Shown here: positions 25,622 to 36,048 of the stretch, in pieces
Position numbering within the stretch: position 1 is the first letter of the stretch
Layout of the letters: the number at the start of each line of letters is the position of its first letter
Notes under the pieces: model-generated
The model's input: only the letters and a program-made list of their open reading frames with translations
Told to the model about the DNA's origin: nothing
Databases searched by the model: none
Program-made: the position numbers and the translations under genes
From: Bacteroidota bacterium
GTDB lineage: Bacteria > Bacteroidota > Rhodothermia > Balneolales > HLUCCA01
DNA: 64,000 nucleotides
Assembly (NCBI GenBank): GCA_020832235.1
Contig: JAFIEZ010000003.1
Coordinates: forward strand, 192,450-256,449
Reading direction: 5' to 3'

Positions 25622-26001
25622 GTAGTATGCTCTGGTTAATAAGGAACTTTACAAAACAAATAACTCTGAATAATAGTGCCAAAAATACGAATGTATGTGC
25701 TAAGTCATGAAGGTATGATGGGCTTTAAAATATTAAGGTGGCATATGTCGAAAGATAATGCGTTAAAAATGTTAAAATAATTAGTCACATTTATAAATAC
25801 AGTTATTAATTATGGGTTTAACCTTCTAAAAATATTAACTGAGCGAACAGAAAAGCGGTTTCAATATGTATTTAAAGAGCTTCATTGCATTCTTGTAAAT
25901 TAGTTTAATGTTTCATTGACATTAAATAAATATGGCTATATGTTTTTCTAACTTTAAATATCTCGCCAAGAACAGATTAAAAAACAAAGATCCAGAACAC
26001 T
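25622..26001. other. AT-rich divergent intergenic region between menA and glutamine synthetase
   Basis: 380 bases. It includes TATTTTTG (minus strand, 25680-25687), a perfect TAnnTTTG -7 box for menA about 60 bases from its start, although no TTTG sits 20 bases upstream. The plus-strand promoter candidate for glutamine synthetase is at 25916-25946. No open frame or RNA fold was recognised. Confidence 0.4.
25916..25946 (+). promoter_or_regulatory. Possible promoter of the glutamine synthetase gene
   Basis: TTGACA (25916-25921), 17 bases, then TATGTTTT (25939-25946). Read the Bacteroidota way, TTG is followed by 20 bases and a TAnnTTT box. Transcription would begin near 25952, leaving a leader of about 50 bases. 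Confidence 0.45.
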
Positions 26002-28179
26002 ATGAGCAAATCATATCGACGCTTCAATCCAGTATCCGCAATTCGAGGAATCGACTCAGCTTTTGACGGAAAAAAGATGAACATCACCAAAATATTTGGT
26101 GAAAATACTCTTCAGATCGAAACACTGAAGGAAAGATTGCCCAAAGCCATTTGGAAAGAACTTAAAAAAACAATCACCGATGGTGAGCCTCTCAATAGTG
26201 ATGTGGCTGATTCTGTTGCTGTTGTTATGAAAGATTGGGCAATGGAACGTGGCGCTACTCATTTTACACACTGGTTTCAGCCTCTAACGGGCTATACAGC
26301 CGAGAAGCATGACAGTTTCATCACTCCAAATAAAGGTGGTGGGGCTATCGCTGAATTTTCTGGCAAAGAATTAATACAAGGTGAACCGGATGCATCCAGC
26401 TTCCCTTCAGGTGGATTAAGACCAACGTTCGAAGCTCGCGGCTACACCGCCTGGGATCCTACTTCGCCTGCATTCGTTGTTGATAATGAAAATGGTACTT
26501 ATCTATGTATTCCTACTGCATTTGCATCCTGGACAGGCGAAGCGCTTGACCATAAAACACCACTTTTACGCTCAAATGAAGCTATAAACACGCAAGCTCT
26601 CAGAGCAGCAAAGCACTTTGGCATAGACGGCGCGAAGCGGATTTATTCTACAGCAGGATGTGAGCAAGAGTACTTTCTTATTGACCAAGAGTTCTACTAC
26701 GGTCGTCCAGATTTAATGCAGGCGAACCGAACTTTAGTGGGTGCGGTTCCACCCAGAGGTCAGGAACTTAGCGATCATTACTTTGGCAGCATACCCGACA
26801 GGGTACTTGCTTTTATGATGGAAGCCGAGTATGAAATGTATCGATTGGGTATTCCGGTTAAAACCCGCCACAATGAAGTTGCGCCGGGTCAGTACGAAAT
26901 CGCTCCAATCTTTGAGAAAGCGAATCATGCGGCCGATCATCAGCAGTTGCTCATGATTACGCTCAAAAGAATTGCACGAAAGTACGGACTCGTTGCTGTG
27001 CTCCATGAGAAACCTTTTGCAGGAGTGAACGGTAGCGGTAAGCACCTTAACTGGTCGCTTTCTACCGACACCGGATTCAATTTGCTGGAGCCGGGCGAAG
27101 ATCCACACACCAATATGAGTTTCCTGTTTTTCTCTACAGCTGTAATTAAAGCCGTACACGATCATCAGGATTTGCTCAGAGTAGCTGTTGCTTCTGCAGG
27201 AAATGATCACCGTTTGGGTGCCAATGAAGCTCCTCCTGCTATTATTTCGATCTTTACCGGAGAGCAACTCGCCGATGTATACAATCAATTACAAAATGAG
27301 GGAGCAAAATCTTCCAAAAAAGGAGGACTGCTTGGGCTCGGAACCCCGGTACTACCACACCTGCCGAAGCATGCCGGCGACCGAAATCGTACATCACCTT
27401 TTGCCTTCACCGGTAATAAGTTTGAGTTCCGCGCAGTAGGATCTTCTCAGTCTGTATCCTTCCCAATCGTAGTACTAAATACGATTGTTGCAGAGGCTCT
27501 CGACGCTATGACAACAGCTCTTGAAACCGAGCTGGAAGCAGGCGTAGACTTTGAGACGGCTCTTGCTAAAGTACTCAAGAAATCACTTAAAGATACCTCC
27601 AAGATTATCTTTAACGGCGACGGTTACTCTGATGAGTGGCAGGTGGAAGCTAAAAAGCGTGGTTTGTTGAACCTCAAAACTACATTTGACGCACTACCTC
27701 ACCTTGGCAGTGAAAAAAATGTCAAACTCTTTGAGAAGTATAATGTCTTAAATGCACGTGAGGTTGCATCTCGTCTCGAGATCTTCACAGACCAGTACTT
27801 CCTGAATATCAATATTGAAGCCGAAACAACGGAAAGTATGGTCAGAACCATGCTTATTCCAGCGGCGGTCAGATACCTCAATGAACTGGCTGCAATTGTT
27901 GACAGAGGAAAAGCTATAGGCCTCGATGTAAGTGGAACCAAATCTACTGCCGAGGAAGTGAATACGATTCTAAATGGCTTAATTGCAGCCAATGCCGAAT
28001 TAAGCAAGCAGAACAAGGAGCTTGGTGGCGAGGAGGTAAGCGAGAAAGCAGAACACATGTACACTAATGTGATTCCTGCTATGAACGATGTACGCAAGTA
28101 TGCCGATCAGCTCGAGCATGTTGTAGCGGATGACTACTGGCCCTTGCCAACATATCGCGAAATGCTGTTTATTCGATAG
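26002..28179 (+). CDS. glnN: Glutamine synthetase type III
   Basis: 725 residues, matching the long type III enzyme of Bacteroidota and cyanobacteria (type I is about 450-470). It makes glutamine from glutamate, ammonia and ATP. Visible parts: N-terminal '[23 protein letters not shown]', catalytic-core 'CEQEYFLID', '[16 protein letters not shown]', '[18 protein letters not shown]' and '[15 protein letters not shown]'. No PII or ammonium-transporter gene is adjacent, so nitrogen regulation is probably through the gene's own promoter. A strong terminator follows. Confidence 0.96.
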   Translation: MSKSYRRFNPVSAIRGIDSAFDGKKMNITKIFGENTLQIETLKERLPKAIWKELKKTITDGEPLNSDVADSVAVVMKDWAMERGATHFTHWFQPLTGYTAEKHDSFITPNKGGGAIAEFSGKELIQGEPDASSFPSGGLRPTFEARGYTAWDPTSPAFVVDNENGTYLCIPTAFASWTGEALDHKTPLLRSNEAINTQALRAAKHFGIDGAKRIYSTAGCEQEYFLIDQEFYYGRPDLMQANRTLVGAVPPRGQELSDHYFGSIPDRVLAFMMEAEYEMYRLGIPVKTRHNEVAPGQYEIAPIFEKANHAADHQQLLMITLKRIARKYGLVAVLHEKPFAGVNGSGKHLNWSLSTDTGFNLLEPGEDPHTNMSFLFFSTAVIKAVHDHQDLLRVAVASAGNDHRLGANEAPPAIISIFTGEQLADVYNQLQNEGAKSSKKGGLLGLGTPVLPHLPKHAGDRNRTSPFAFTGNKFEFRAVGSSQSVSFPIVVLNTIVAEALDAMTTALETELEAGVDFETALAKVLKKSLKDTSKIIFNGDGYSDEWQVEAKKRGLLNLKTTFDALPHLGSEKNVKLFEKYNVLNAREVASRLEIFTDQYFLNINIEAETTESMVRTMLIPAAVRYLNELAAIVDRGKAIGLDVSGTKSTAEEVNTILNGLIAANAELSKQNKELGGEEVSEKAEHMYTNVIPAMNDVRKYADQLEHVVADDYWPLPTYREMLFIR

Positions 28180-28193
28180 ACAGATGACGAATT

Positions 28194-28233
28194 CAAAAAA
28201 AGCCCGAATGCATAAGCGTCCGGGCTTTTTTTT
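28194..28233 (+). terminator. Terminator after glutamine synthetase
   Basis: AAAAAAGCCCG pairs with CGGGCTTTTTT across a 12-base loop, with eight T residues. The A-run on the left arm makes it able to act on both strands, so it may also serve the convergent tex gene. Confidence 0.9.
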
Positions 28234-28355
28234 ATAGGGTTTAAGTCCCAATGGATGGGGCGCTCCTCAAATTTGATGTAATAAGCTGCTATATCGATGC
28301 ATCGACCTGCCTTCGCGCGACCAATACGCAGCCAAGAGGTAACCTTACATCGCGT

Positions 28356-30545
28356 TTACTTTTGTTTTTCCAGGAGCTTTATACCAATTCGACCCCGCTC
28401 CAGGTCGATTGTCTCCACCTCAACTTTAACGATATCTCCAACCGATACCACATCGTGTGGATTTGAAACGCGTGATCCATCAAGGCTCATTTTGGAGATG
28501 TGTAATAGTCCGTCCTGTTTTACACCCATATCCACAAAAGCTCCAAAATCTACGACGTTTCTAACCGTACCTTCTAAGGTATCGCCCGGTTTGAGGTCTT
28601 CCAGTTTGAGAATATCCTGTCGCAAAATTGGCTTAGGTAACGATTCTCGCGGATCACGTCCGGGTTTGAGCAAATTTTCTATGATTAGTTCTAAGGTCGG
28701 TACGCCAATGCCAAGCTTTTCCGCGACATCACTCTTTTTGATATGCTGAAACTTCTGGGGCAAAACCTGCTGCAACTCATTGAGCTTATTTAGGTCAACC
28801 TCAAACATGGCGCACAATTGACGGGTAGCATCATAGCTTTCCGGGTGAATCGCCGTATTATCGAGCGGATTTTCCGATTCCGCAACCCTGAGGAAACCGG
28901 CTGCCTGCTGATATCGGAATGCGCCAACTCCGGGAACATCCATGAGAATCTCGCGATTGGTAAACTTTCCGATTTTCTCTCGGTATTTGACAATATTCTC
29001 GGATATCGTTTTTGAGAGTCCGGAAACATGGTTCAGCAGACTAGCACTTGCCGTGTTAAGGTTCACGCCAACGGTATTCACACACGATTCCACCACATCG
29101 TCAAGCTTTTTCGAAAGCTTGTATTGATTCACATCATGTTGGTATAGTCCAACCCCAACTGATTTCGGATCAATTTTCACTAACTCTGCCAGTGGGTCCA
29201 GCACACGTCGCGCAATGGAGATATTACCTCGCTGTGCAGCATCCAGGTCGGGAAACTCATCACGGGCTACCGAAGAGGCCGAATACACTGAAGCACCCGC
29301 TTCACTTACAATCATATAGAACAGTTCTTCGGTGGGTTTGTGAGCCTTTCTGCGCTGAATTAAATCAGCAATAAATGCTTCGGTTTCCCGTGATGCGGTA
29401 CCATTCCCGATGGCAATGATAGAAACATGGTGCTTGTCGATTAATCGACTTACAATAGCCTCAGCTTCAGCCACTTTTTTAAAAGGTTCCGTAGGGTAAA
29501 TCGTGTCGCCATCCAGATACTTGCCGGTTTGATCAATTACGGCTACCTTGCAACCCGTACGAAATGCAGGGTCAATACCCATTACAATCTGATTGGCCAA
29601 AGGGGGCTGCATCAACAGATTTCCCATATTTTCGGCGAAGGTCTTGATGGCATGTTCATCGGCCATCTCCGTAAGCTCGTTTCGAAGCTCGCGTTCAAGG
29701 GCAGGAAACAGCAATCGCTTGAAGGAATCTTCCGATGCATCCAGGAGATAATCGGTAAAGATGCTGTCTTCGCTGATGAAAATTACATCATCAATGTGGT
29801 CTAGGCACTGCTCTTCAAATACCTCAAGGTTTACCAGTAATATACCTTCTCGCTCCCCGCGGTTGAGTGCCAGAATCTGGTGTGGCTTGAGAAATTTCAC
29901 TTTGCAGGAAAACTCATAGTAGGCCTCGTAAACGGTTCTCTCATTAACAGAGCTGGCTTTTTTAGAAGTGATAGCCCCATATTTTCGGAATTCGGCTCTT
30001 AGTTTTTCCCGTACATCTGCGTTTTCATTAACCCATTCGGCCACGATGTCTTTGGCTCCCTGTAATGCCTGCTCGGCACTTTCAACACCTTTGTCTGCAT
30101 CCACATAGGTGGCAGCCACCTCAACAGGATTGCCCTTGCGCATAGATTGATTCAATATCAGCTCGGCCAGGGGCTCGAGGCCTTTTTCTTTCGCGATACT
30201 TGCCCGGGTTTTTCGTTTGGGTTTATAAGGCAGATAGAGATCTTCCAGTGTTTTTAAGTCTGTGCAGGCTGTAATTGCCTCTTCCAGCTCGGGCGTGAGT
30301 TTTTCCTGATCGTTGATAGACCGCAGGATGGTAGCCTTACGCTCCTCAAGCAAGCGCATGTAGTCGAGGTCGTCACGAATCGCACGAAGTTGTTCTTCAT
30401 CCAGATTGCCTGTAACCTCACGCCGGTACCGGGCCAGAAAGGGAATGGTTGCTCCTTCGTCAAGCAGGGCAGAGACCTTGCTGATTTGTACGGCATTCAG
30501 GTTTAGTTTACGGGCGATAACGTCGAAGATCTGGGTTTCGGTCAT
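28356..30545 (-). CDS. tex: Tex family RNA-binding transcription accessory protein
   Basis: 729 residues. Tex is a conserved nucleic-acid-binding protein related to eukaryotic Spt6 and affects transcription. In order: Tex N-terminal helical region ('ATIPFLARYRREVTGNLDEEQLR'), YqgF/RuvC-like domain ('IVMGIDPAFRTGCKVAVID'), helix-hairpin-helix region ('LDPLAELVKIDPKSVGVGLYQHDVNQ', 'DVPGVGAFRYQQAAGFLR'), and a C-terminal S1 domain ('GTVRNVVDFGAFVDMGVKQDGLLHISKMS'). It is complete and of usual length. It is divergent from the phosphatase gene at 30613. Confidence 0.96.
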   Translation of the reverse strand: MTETQIFDVIARKLNLNAVQISKVSALLDEGATIPFLARYRREVTGNLDEEQLRAIRDDLDYMRLLEERKATILRSINDQEKLTPELEEAITACTDLKTLEDLYLPYKPKRKTRASIAKEKGLEPLAELILNQSMRKGNPVEVAATYVDADKGVESAEQALQGAKDIVAEWVNENADVREKLRAEFRKYGAITSKKASSVNERTVYEAYYEFSCKVKFLKPHQILALNRGEREGILLVNLEVFEEQCLDHIDDVIFISEDSIFTDYLLDASEDSFKRLLFPALERELRNELTEMADEHAIKTFAENMGNLLMQPPLANQIVMGIDPAFRTGCKVAVIDQTGKYLDGDTIYPTEPFKKVAEAEAIVSRLIDKHHVSIIAIGNGTASRETEAFIADLIQRRKAHKPTEELFYMIVSEAGASVYSASSVARDEFPDLDAAQRGNISIARRVLDPLAELVKIDPKSVGVGLYQHDVNQYKLSKKLDDVVESCVNTVGVNLNTASASLLNHVSGLSKTISENIVKYREKIGKFTNREILMDVPGVGAFRYQQAAGFLRVAESENPLDNTAIHPESYDATRQLCAMFEVDLNKLNELQQVLPQKFQHIKKSDVAEKLGIGVPTLELIIENLLKPGRDPRESLPKPILRQDILKLEDLKPGDTLEGTVRNVVDFGAFVDMGVKQDGLLHISKMSLDGSRVSNPHDVVSVGDIVKVEVETIDLERGRIGIKLLEKQK

Positions 30546-30612
30546 AAGAATATCGTATTTTCAATGATGATTTGAATCAGGCGCACAATATACAACCCCG
30601 ACGCATAACTTG

Positions 30613-31377
30613 ATGATGAAAACCGAAGAATTCCTCGACTTTGCCGTACAGTTTGCCCTGGCAGGCGGGCAACACACTCTAAAATACTTTCGAAAATCTG
30701 TTGAGGTTATCCGAAAAGGCGACGCTTCACCTGTTACGGTGGCCGACAGAGAAGCAGAATGGGTTATCCGTGAGAAAATTCAGGCTCGTTTTCCCGATCA
30801 CGGTATCATCGGAGAAGAGCACGGCCGCATCAATGAAGGTTCAAACGTACAATGGGTGCTCGATCCCATTGATGGAACCGTCTCATTTATCCACGGTATT
30901 CCACTGTATACCACACTTATTGGTGTTCTGGTTGATGGTAATCCTGTTGCAGGAGTTATCTACGCTCCGGCGCTCGATGAAATGGTTGATGGGTCGGCTG
31001 ATACCGGTACCCGTCTGAATGGAACTACGGTTAGCGTGCGTAGCTGCAATGACTTAAGTGAGGCCACGTTTATAACCACCGACCGCAAGAATATTCGCAA
31101 ATATGGATTCGACACGAAAATCAACGAGATCATGAAACGCGTGCGGGTAGACAGAACCTGGGGTGATGCCTATGGGCACATGATGGTGGCCACAGGCAGG
31201 GCAGACCTGATGTTCGATCCGATTTTAAATATTTGGGACGCAGCCGCGTTATTACCGGTAGTACAAGGCGCCGGCGGGCACTTCCTCGATGTGAACGGGG
31301 AACCCGATATCCATACCGGAAACGGTATCTCCGTTGTGTCCGGAATTAAAGATGAAGTACTTAATCTGCTTAAATAA
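30613..31377 (+). CDS. Inositol-monophosphatase family phosphatase, HisN-like
   Basis: About 254 residues. The Mg-dependent phosphatase motifs are clear: 'VADREAEW' (about 43-50), 'GEEHG' (67-71), 'WVLDPIDGTVSFIHG' (81-95) and 'IWDAAALLPVVQGAGG' near residue 210. The segment 'RTWGDAYGHMMVATGRADLM' is typical of histidinol-phosphatases of this family (HisN), which make histidinol in histidine synthesis. No his gene is nearby, so inositol-1-phosphate or another small sugar phosphate remains possible. TTG 30610 is also in frame; I chose ATG 30613. The next gene starts 6 bases later. Confidence 0.85.
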   Translation: MMKTEEFLDFAVQFALAGGQHTLKYFRKSVEVIRKGDASPVTVADREAEWVIREKIQARFPDHGIIGEEHGRINEGSNVQWVLDPIDGTVSFIHGIPLYTTLIGVLVDGNPVAGVIYAPALDEMVDGSADTGTRLNGTTVSVRSCNDLSEATFITTDRKNIRKYGFDTKINEIMKRVRVDRTWGDAYGHMMVATGRADLMFDPILNIWDAAALLPVVQGAGGHFLDVNGEPDIHTGNGISVVSGIKDEVLNLLK

Positions 31378-31383
31378 TACCCT

Positions 31384-33696
31384 ATGCTCAGACTGACTTT
31401 TTCGCTCTTATTACTGCTCAGTTTAACTGCTGTTTCAAATGCCCAAGTTGCAGATTACGATAACGCGATTGCCCAATCCATACAATTTCATCACTTGCAG
31501 GTTACGATGGAATTCCTGCCCGATGAGCCCACACTCCGTGGAGTAGCTGCCTGGCAATTTTCCATTCCTGAATCCGGTACCCCAGAAGTCCGACTTAACT
31601 CCATACGAACGGAGGTATTTACGGTTCTCATCAACGAACAAGATGCCGACTTTTTTATGAGCGGCGACACGCTTATCGTCACACCTTTTCAAGAAATTCA
31701 GACGGATACCCGACATAAACTGGAAGTCATTTACAGAAGCGATCTTGTGTTCGGTCTTCAGCGCAAGGATTCCGGGGCGTTTATGTCATCCATGATTCCC
31801 GGCGCAGTTGCAAACTTACTGCCTGTTCCACTTTCCCCAAAAGTTGCGGTACCAATCGACATCCGAATGATTATGCCTTCCGATTGGCAGGGGGTTGCTA
31901 ACGGTATCAGGACTGCGAATATACTTTTGCCTGAAGGAAAGCGATTGTTCCATTGGAAGACATCAGAACCCGCACCTGTAACGCAGATAGGCTTTTTTGC
32001 AGGTAGACTTACTTCCCAAATTACGCAGATAGATGGAGTTAGCCTGAATATATACACCCAAACTGATCGAACTGTTGATAATCTGGAAGAGATTACTGAG
32101 ACAGCCCGAAAATTAGTTCAGGCGGTTCATCAAGTCACTGATAGAAAACTTCCCTTTGGTGCACTTAATTTGGTTTTAGTTGAAGACTTGGTTTGGGATA
32201 TTGCCCCCTTTGGACATGCATACAGTTATATAGATGTTTCTTCAGATGATGTTCCGGCACAACTGCTGCGTGCTGTAACCCATCAGTACTTTGGGTCGGC
32301 TTTACGTTCACATTCTATTGATAATGCAGACCATATTCTCGCACTTAAGGCCATACTTGCCCATAGAGTTGCCAGTATGGCAAATATCACCAGGGTTTCC
32401 CTCAATCAGGAGCATCAAAAGTCATGGGAGTACCCGGTATGGCTTTCACTATCGGCTCTAACGTGGAATACAACGTTGAAGATGACGGATCCCAGAAGTC
32501 GTACGCTGCTCGAACCCGATATTCGGGAGTTTTTGGATGAAATAGAGGCAAATTTTGATTCCATGAAAGCTCTGGATAATGGAGTTTACAGTTGGGAAGA
32601 GTTGACATCCGCTGTAGGGTTTCAGAACAATCGCAATGTAGTGCAGATGATAGCATCTAATTTGCCCGTTGTTGAGCGCTACACAGCCATCTACGAATTT
32701 GACGAAATGACAGGTCGGTTTACGTTCGAGCTTGTACCGGAACAAACCTATCCTCAGCGCTACTTATCACTAACCATAAGGCAATTTACCGACGGAACCT
32801 TGAACGACCTTACTGTTTTAGCCAGTAATATGGGCGACAGGCTTCATCTTACCTCGGGCGGATTTGTTGAAAATATGTACATCTATAACGATGATCCGCT
32901 TCTTGAATTCACGGAAATAAAACCTGCTGCTTTCTGGCTGTACCAGTTGCGCAGAGACGGAGACGCTGACCGACGTATCGAGTCGGCCGAAGGTTTCGGT
33001 CGGGTGCAAAATGATCCCGACGTACAATTGATTCTTCAAGATCTTATCCGCAATGAACCCGATCCCCGCGTTAAAGCCAGGCTTGTAACCAGTTTATCGC
33101 TCATAGTTGGTGATGCCTTTGGTACAAACCGCCGTTTTATGGATTTACTCAGTAGCGAATCAAGAGAAGTTCGATTTGCTGCTTTGTATGCCCTTAGAAA
33201 CTATGCCAGTAATGAGGCTGTTCAACAGCAGGTGTTCAGAATTATAAGTCAGTCGCAGGATATCGAATACGTAAATCTGGCGATTGAGGTGTACAAACAT
33301 ATTGTTAACGAGCGTGAATTCTACTCCGTTGCCCGAAGTTTACTGCACGAGGATACGGAAGACCTTTACTTCACCCAAACGATCATACCGCTGATTGTTC
33401 AAACGCAACAAGGGGTCATATTTGCTCCCAACCTGATGGATTATCTCGATGATCAATACACGTTCGATCTCAGACGTACAGCATTTGATGCGCTGTACCC
33501 ACTCGAAATTGACTCAGACTATTGGGCAGAAATTCTTCCAGAACTACTGGTCGACTCTGATCCACGAATGCGGTATATGGCATTGAATCTTGTTGCAACG
33601 CTTCCCGGCACTCTTCGCGATGAAATCCTGCAGGATCGATTGTATAATGAGTACGATGTACGAGTTTTGAGGAGGATTAGTACGCTGGTTCCCTGA
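31384..33696 (+). CDS. Secreted M1-aminopeptidase-like protein lacking the zinc motif, with HEAT-like repeats
   Basis: 770 residues with a signal peptide (to about SNAQ). The first half resembles an M1 aminopeptidase: an N-terminal beta-sandwich ('LQVTMEFLPDEPTLRGVAAWQF'), then 'AVTHQYFGSALR'. In M1 enzymes the site reads HExxHxWFG-like; here the aligned residues are R296, A297 and H300, so the first His and the catalytic Glu are missing. From about 545 there are HEAT-like helical repeats ('EPDPRVKARLVTSLSLIVG', 'SESREVRFAALYALRNYA'), as also follow the peptidase domain in some M1 proteins. It is likely a non-catalytic pseudopeptidase, perhaps a binding or scaffold protein; no partner is known. 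Confidence 0.65.
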   Translation: MLRLTFSLLLLLSLTAVSNAQVADYDNAIAQSIQFHHLQVTMEFLPDEPTLRGVAAWQFSIPESGTPEVRLNSIRTEVFTVLINEQDADFFMSGDTLIVTPFQEIQTDTRHKLEVIYRSDLVFGLQRKDSGAFMSSMIPGAVANLLPVPLSPKVAVPIDIRMIMPSDWQGVANGIRTANILLPEGKRLFHWKTSEPAPVTQIGFFAGRLTSQITQIDGVSLNIYTQTDRTVDNLEEITETARKLVQAVHQVTDRKLPFGALNLVLVEDLVWDIAPFGHAYSYIDVSSDDVPAQLLRAVTHQYFGSALRSHSIDNADHILALKAILAHRVASMANITRVSLNQEHQKSWEYPVWLSLSALTWNTTLKMTDPRSRTLLEPDIREFLDEIEANFDSMKALDNGVYSWEELTSAVGFQNNRNVVQMIASNLPVVERYTAIYEFDEMTGRFTFELVPEQTYPQRYLSLTIRQFTDGTLNDLTVLASNMGDRLHLTSGGFVENMYIYNDDPLLEFTEIKPAAFWLYQLRRDGDADRRIESAEGFGRVQNDPDVQLILQDLIRNEPDPRVKARLVTSLSLIVGDAFGTNRRFMDLLSSESREVRFAALYALRNYASNEAVQQQVFRIISQSQDIEYVNLAIEVYKHIVNEREFYSVARSLLHEDTEDLYFTQTIIPLIVQTQQGVIFAPNLMDYLDDQYTFDLRRTAFDALYPLEIDSDYWAEILPELLVDSDPRMRYMALNLVATLPGTLRDEILQDRLYNEYDVRVLRRISTLVP

Positions 33697-33698
33697 TA

Positions 33699-34985
33699 TT
33701 AATTGTATCGAACCCACCGAAATAACTCTCCGAAGGATGCTTTCTTACCATACATCAGAATGCCAACTCGGTAAATACGCGCACTAACCCAGATAATGGC
33801 TGTAAACGTGATAATACACAGAAGCAGCCCCAACGCAATCTCCCAGAAAGGAACAGGCGTCATGGCTACTCGCATCGGCATCAACATTGGAGCGAAAAAG
33901 GGTACGAGACTGGTAATTACCGAAAAGGTAGAATTAGGATCAGAAGCCACATTCCCTATAAAAAGCAATGGAAGCATGATGGGAATCATCAATGGAATCA
34001 TCAGCTGGTTTGCATCGCTTTCAGCATCCACAGCCGAACCAACTGCTGCATACAGTGAACTGTATATCAGGTACCCTGCCAAAAAGAACAAGATAAATGT
34101 AATCCATACTTCAGCTCCAATACTGGGCATTGTAAAAGGCAGATCAGCCTGAGCTGCTGCCGTATTCAAATCCGTACCGACCTCGGCTGTACCACCGAGT
34201 AATACGGCTATGGGTGCGGCCAATGCAAGTAAGCCAGCACCAGCAACAGACCAGATTGCAAACTGGGTTAGCCCTAGTGCACCCACACCCATAACTTTTC
34301 CCATGAGCAACTCAAAAGGTCGAACGGATGATGTTATAACTTCAATGATGCGGCTGGACTTCTCCTCAATTACACTGCGCATAATTACTGCACCATACCC
34401 AAACATGGCGGCATAAATAATGAAGAACATAATATAGCCTACAAAAAACAGACTCATGGTGTCGTTTTCCTGTTCACCAGTATCGGTGAGCACCCGAGTC
34501 TGGAGCGAGGTACGCATAGCCAGAATATTTCTGACAGTTTCTCCCACCTCAGCCCGATCCAGCCGCTCATTTTGTAATGCCGCCCTCAGGTCGCCACGTA
34601 TTTCAGACACAAGACTTAATCCACCCGTGCCAGTATAGAATAACTCCGGTGACCGGTTACCCGTGATATGCTCTTCTGTAATAATTATGAAACCATCTAC
34701 ACTACCCGATAAAACCATCGATCGCAGCGAATCGGCACTAACCGGCGGCAATGGCTGATAGCGATCTGGATTTTGTTCAAGCAGTCTAATAAGCACAGTT
34801 TGTGTTTCATCCTGAATACCGATAACCTGACGTTGTTCAGTTTGTACAGAGCTCAAAATAATGGGCACCACAATGAGAATAAGAAGTCCCATTGGTGCCA
34901 GTATGGTTGAAAGAATGAAGGCTTTGGTTCTAACCCGAGTGATGTACTCGCGTTTAAAAATCAGTAAGAATTTGGATGTATCCAT
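33699..34985 (-). CDS. ABC-2 type exporter permease (NatB-like)
   Basis: 428 residues. It has a first transmembrane helix near the N-terminus ('FILSTILAPMGLLILIVVPII'), a long extracytoplasmic loop, and five or six more helices in the second half. This is the ABC-2/NatB pattern of Na+ or drug efflux permeases. It lies 3 bases after the gene for the ATPase, with which it forms the exporter. The substrate is unknown. Its stop is 2 bases from the stop of the convergent M1-like gene. Confidence 0.88.
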   Translation of the reverse strand: MDTSKFLLIFKREYITRVRTKAFILSTILAPMGLLILIVVPIILSSVQTEQRQVIGIQDETQTVLIRLLEQNPDRYQPLPPVSADSLRSMVLSGSVDGFIIITEEHITGNRSPELFYTGTGGLSLVSEIRGDLRAALQNERLDRAEVGETVRNILAMRTSLQTRVLTDTGEQENDTMSLFFVGYIMFFIIYAAMFGYGAVIMRSVIEEKSSRIIEVITSSVRPFELLMGKVMGVGALGLTQFAIWSVAGAGLLALAAPIAVLLGGTAEVGTDLNTAAAQADLPFTMPSIGAEVWITFILFFLAGYLIYSSLYAAVGSAVDAESDANQLMIPLMIPIMLPLLFIGNVASDPNSTFSVITSLVPFFAPMLMPMRVAMTPVPFWEIALGLLLCIITFTAIIWVSARIYRVGILMYGKKASFGELFRWVRYN

Positions 34986-34988
34986 GGG

Positions 34989-35891
34989 TTACGACACGTG
35001 TTGTTTAACGGTTTGGATGAAAATTTCCTGCAGTGAGGGATAGATTAATTCAAATCTGTTTACAGTAACATGGCTGGCCGCATAGACGAGTAAATCTTGG
35101 GGGTTCACTCCAGCATCGGGAATGATTTCAACAGATCGGTTTGATTTATTATTAAACCGCACATCTTGCATTCCACTCAAAAAGCTATGATCGCCATCAA
35201 ACTCCAAGATAATGGTATTCTTTCCAAAGGACTGTTTTATAGATGTCAGATTGCCATTAAGAACGTTCTCTCCGTTTCGATACAGGCAGATGAAGTCGCA
35301 CATTTGTTCAACTTGTTCCATTCGATGGGTAGAAAAAAGAATCGTTTTCCCCTCCGATTTTAACTCCAGAATCACATCCCTAAGCAGCTCTGAGTTTATG
35401 GGGTCAAGACCGCTGAATGGCTCATCAAAGATGTAAATATCAGGGTTGTGTGCAACAGTTGATATAAATTGTACTTTTTGCTGCATCCCTTTAGAAAGCT
35501 CCCCAACCTCCTTACCGATCCACCCGGTAGCATCAAAGCGATCCAGCCAGCCTTTGATTGAATTCCGGGCTTCCTCCTTGCGCATACCTTTGAGCTGAGC
35601 CAGATACATGAGCTGCTCTCCAACCTTCATTTTTTTGTACAAGCCACGTTCTTCTGGCAAATATCCTATTTCACGTTGCGTTTGCGCGCTGGCTTTTCTA
35701 CCATTAATCAGAATTTGACCGGTATCCGGAATGGTGATGTAGTTAATCATTCGGATGGTGGTCGTTTTGCCTGCTCCGTTAGGTCCTAGAATACCGTAAA
35801 TACTGCCCTTTGGAATATCAAAAGACACATTTTTGACGGCGTGCGTGTTTTCAAAAGACTTGCTGACTTGCTGTACCTGAATTACCGACAT
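34989..35891 (-). CDS. ABC transporter ATP-binding protein (NatA-like)
   Basis: 300 residues. It powers the neighbouring ABC-2 permease. Walker A 'GILGPNGAGKTTTIRMI' is at about 34-50, the ABC signature is 'ELSKGMQQKVQF' and Walker B is 'IYIFDEPFSGLDP', with H-loop 'LFSTHRMEQVEQMC'. The C-terminal 80 residues after the nucleotide-binding domain are the extension common in NatA-like ATPases. The start is ATG 35891. Confidence 0.95.
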   Translation of the reverse strand: MSVIQVQQVSKSFENTHAVKNVSFDIPKGSIYGILGPNGAGKTTTIRMINYITIPDTGQILINGRKASAQTQREIGYLPEERGLYKKMKVGEQLMYLAQLKGMRKEEARNSIKGWLDRFDATGWIGKEVGELSKGMQQKVQFISTVAHNPDIYIFDEPFSGLDPINSELLRDVILELKSEGKTILFSTHRMEQVEQMCDFICLYRNGENVLNGNLTSIKQSFGKNTIILEFDGDHSFLSGMQDVRFNNKSNRSVEIIPDAGVNPQDLLVYAASHVTVNRFELIYPSLQEIFIQTVKQHVS

Positions 35892-35973
35892 AAGCTCATT
35901 AAGTAAGGTATTGGTGTAATTTGAAACAGCCTACGAATTTAAAAAAGATATGTTCAGCTAAATTCGGATTATT

Positions 35974-36005
35974 TTTGACCAATTGATGCAATGTGACTAC
36001 TTTCA
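35974..36005 (+). promoter_or_regulatory. Possible promoter of the glgA-glgC operon
   Basis: TTTG (35974-35977, within TTTTTGACC) followed after 20 bases by TACTTTCA (35998-36005), which matches the TAnnTTT part of the Bacteroidota -7 box. Transcription would begin near 36012, about 37 bases before the glgA start. Confidence 0.45.
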
Positions 36006-36048
36006 ATAGTATTGAAATGATATTATTTATTCTGTATTTGAAGACTAT

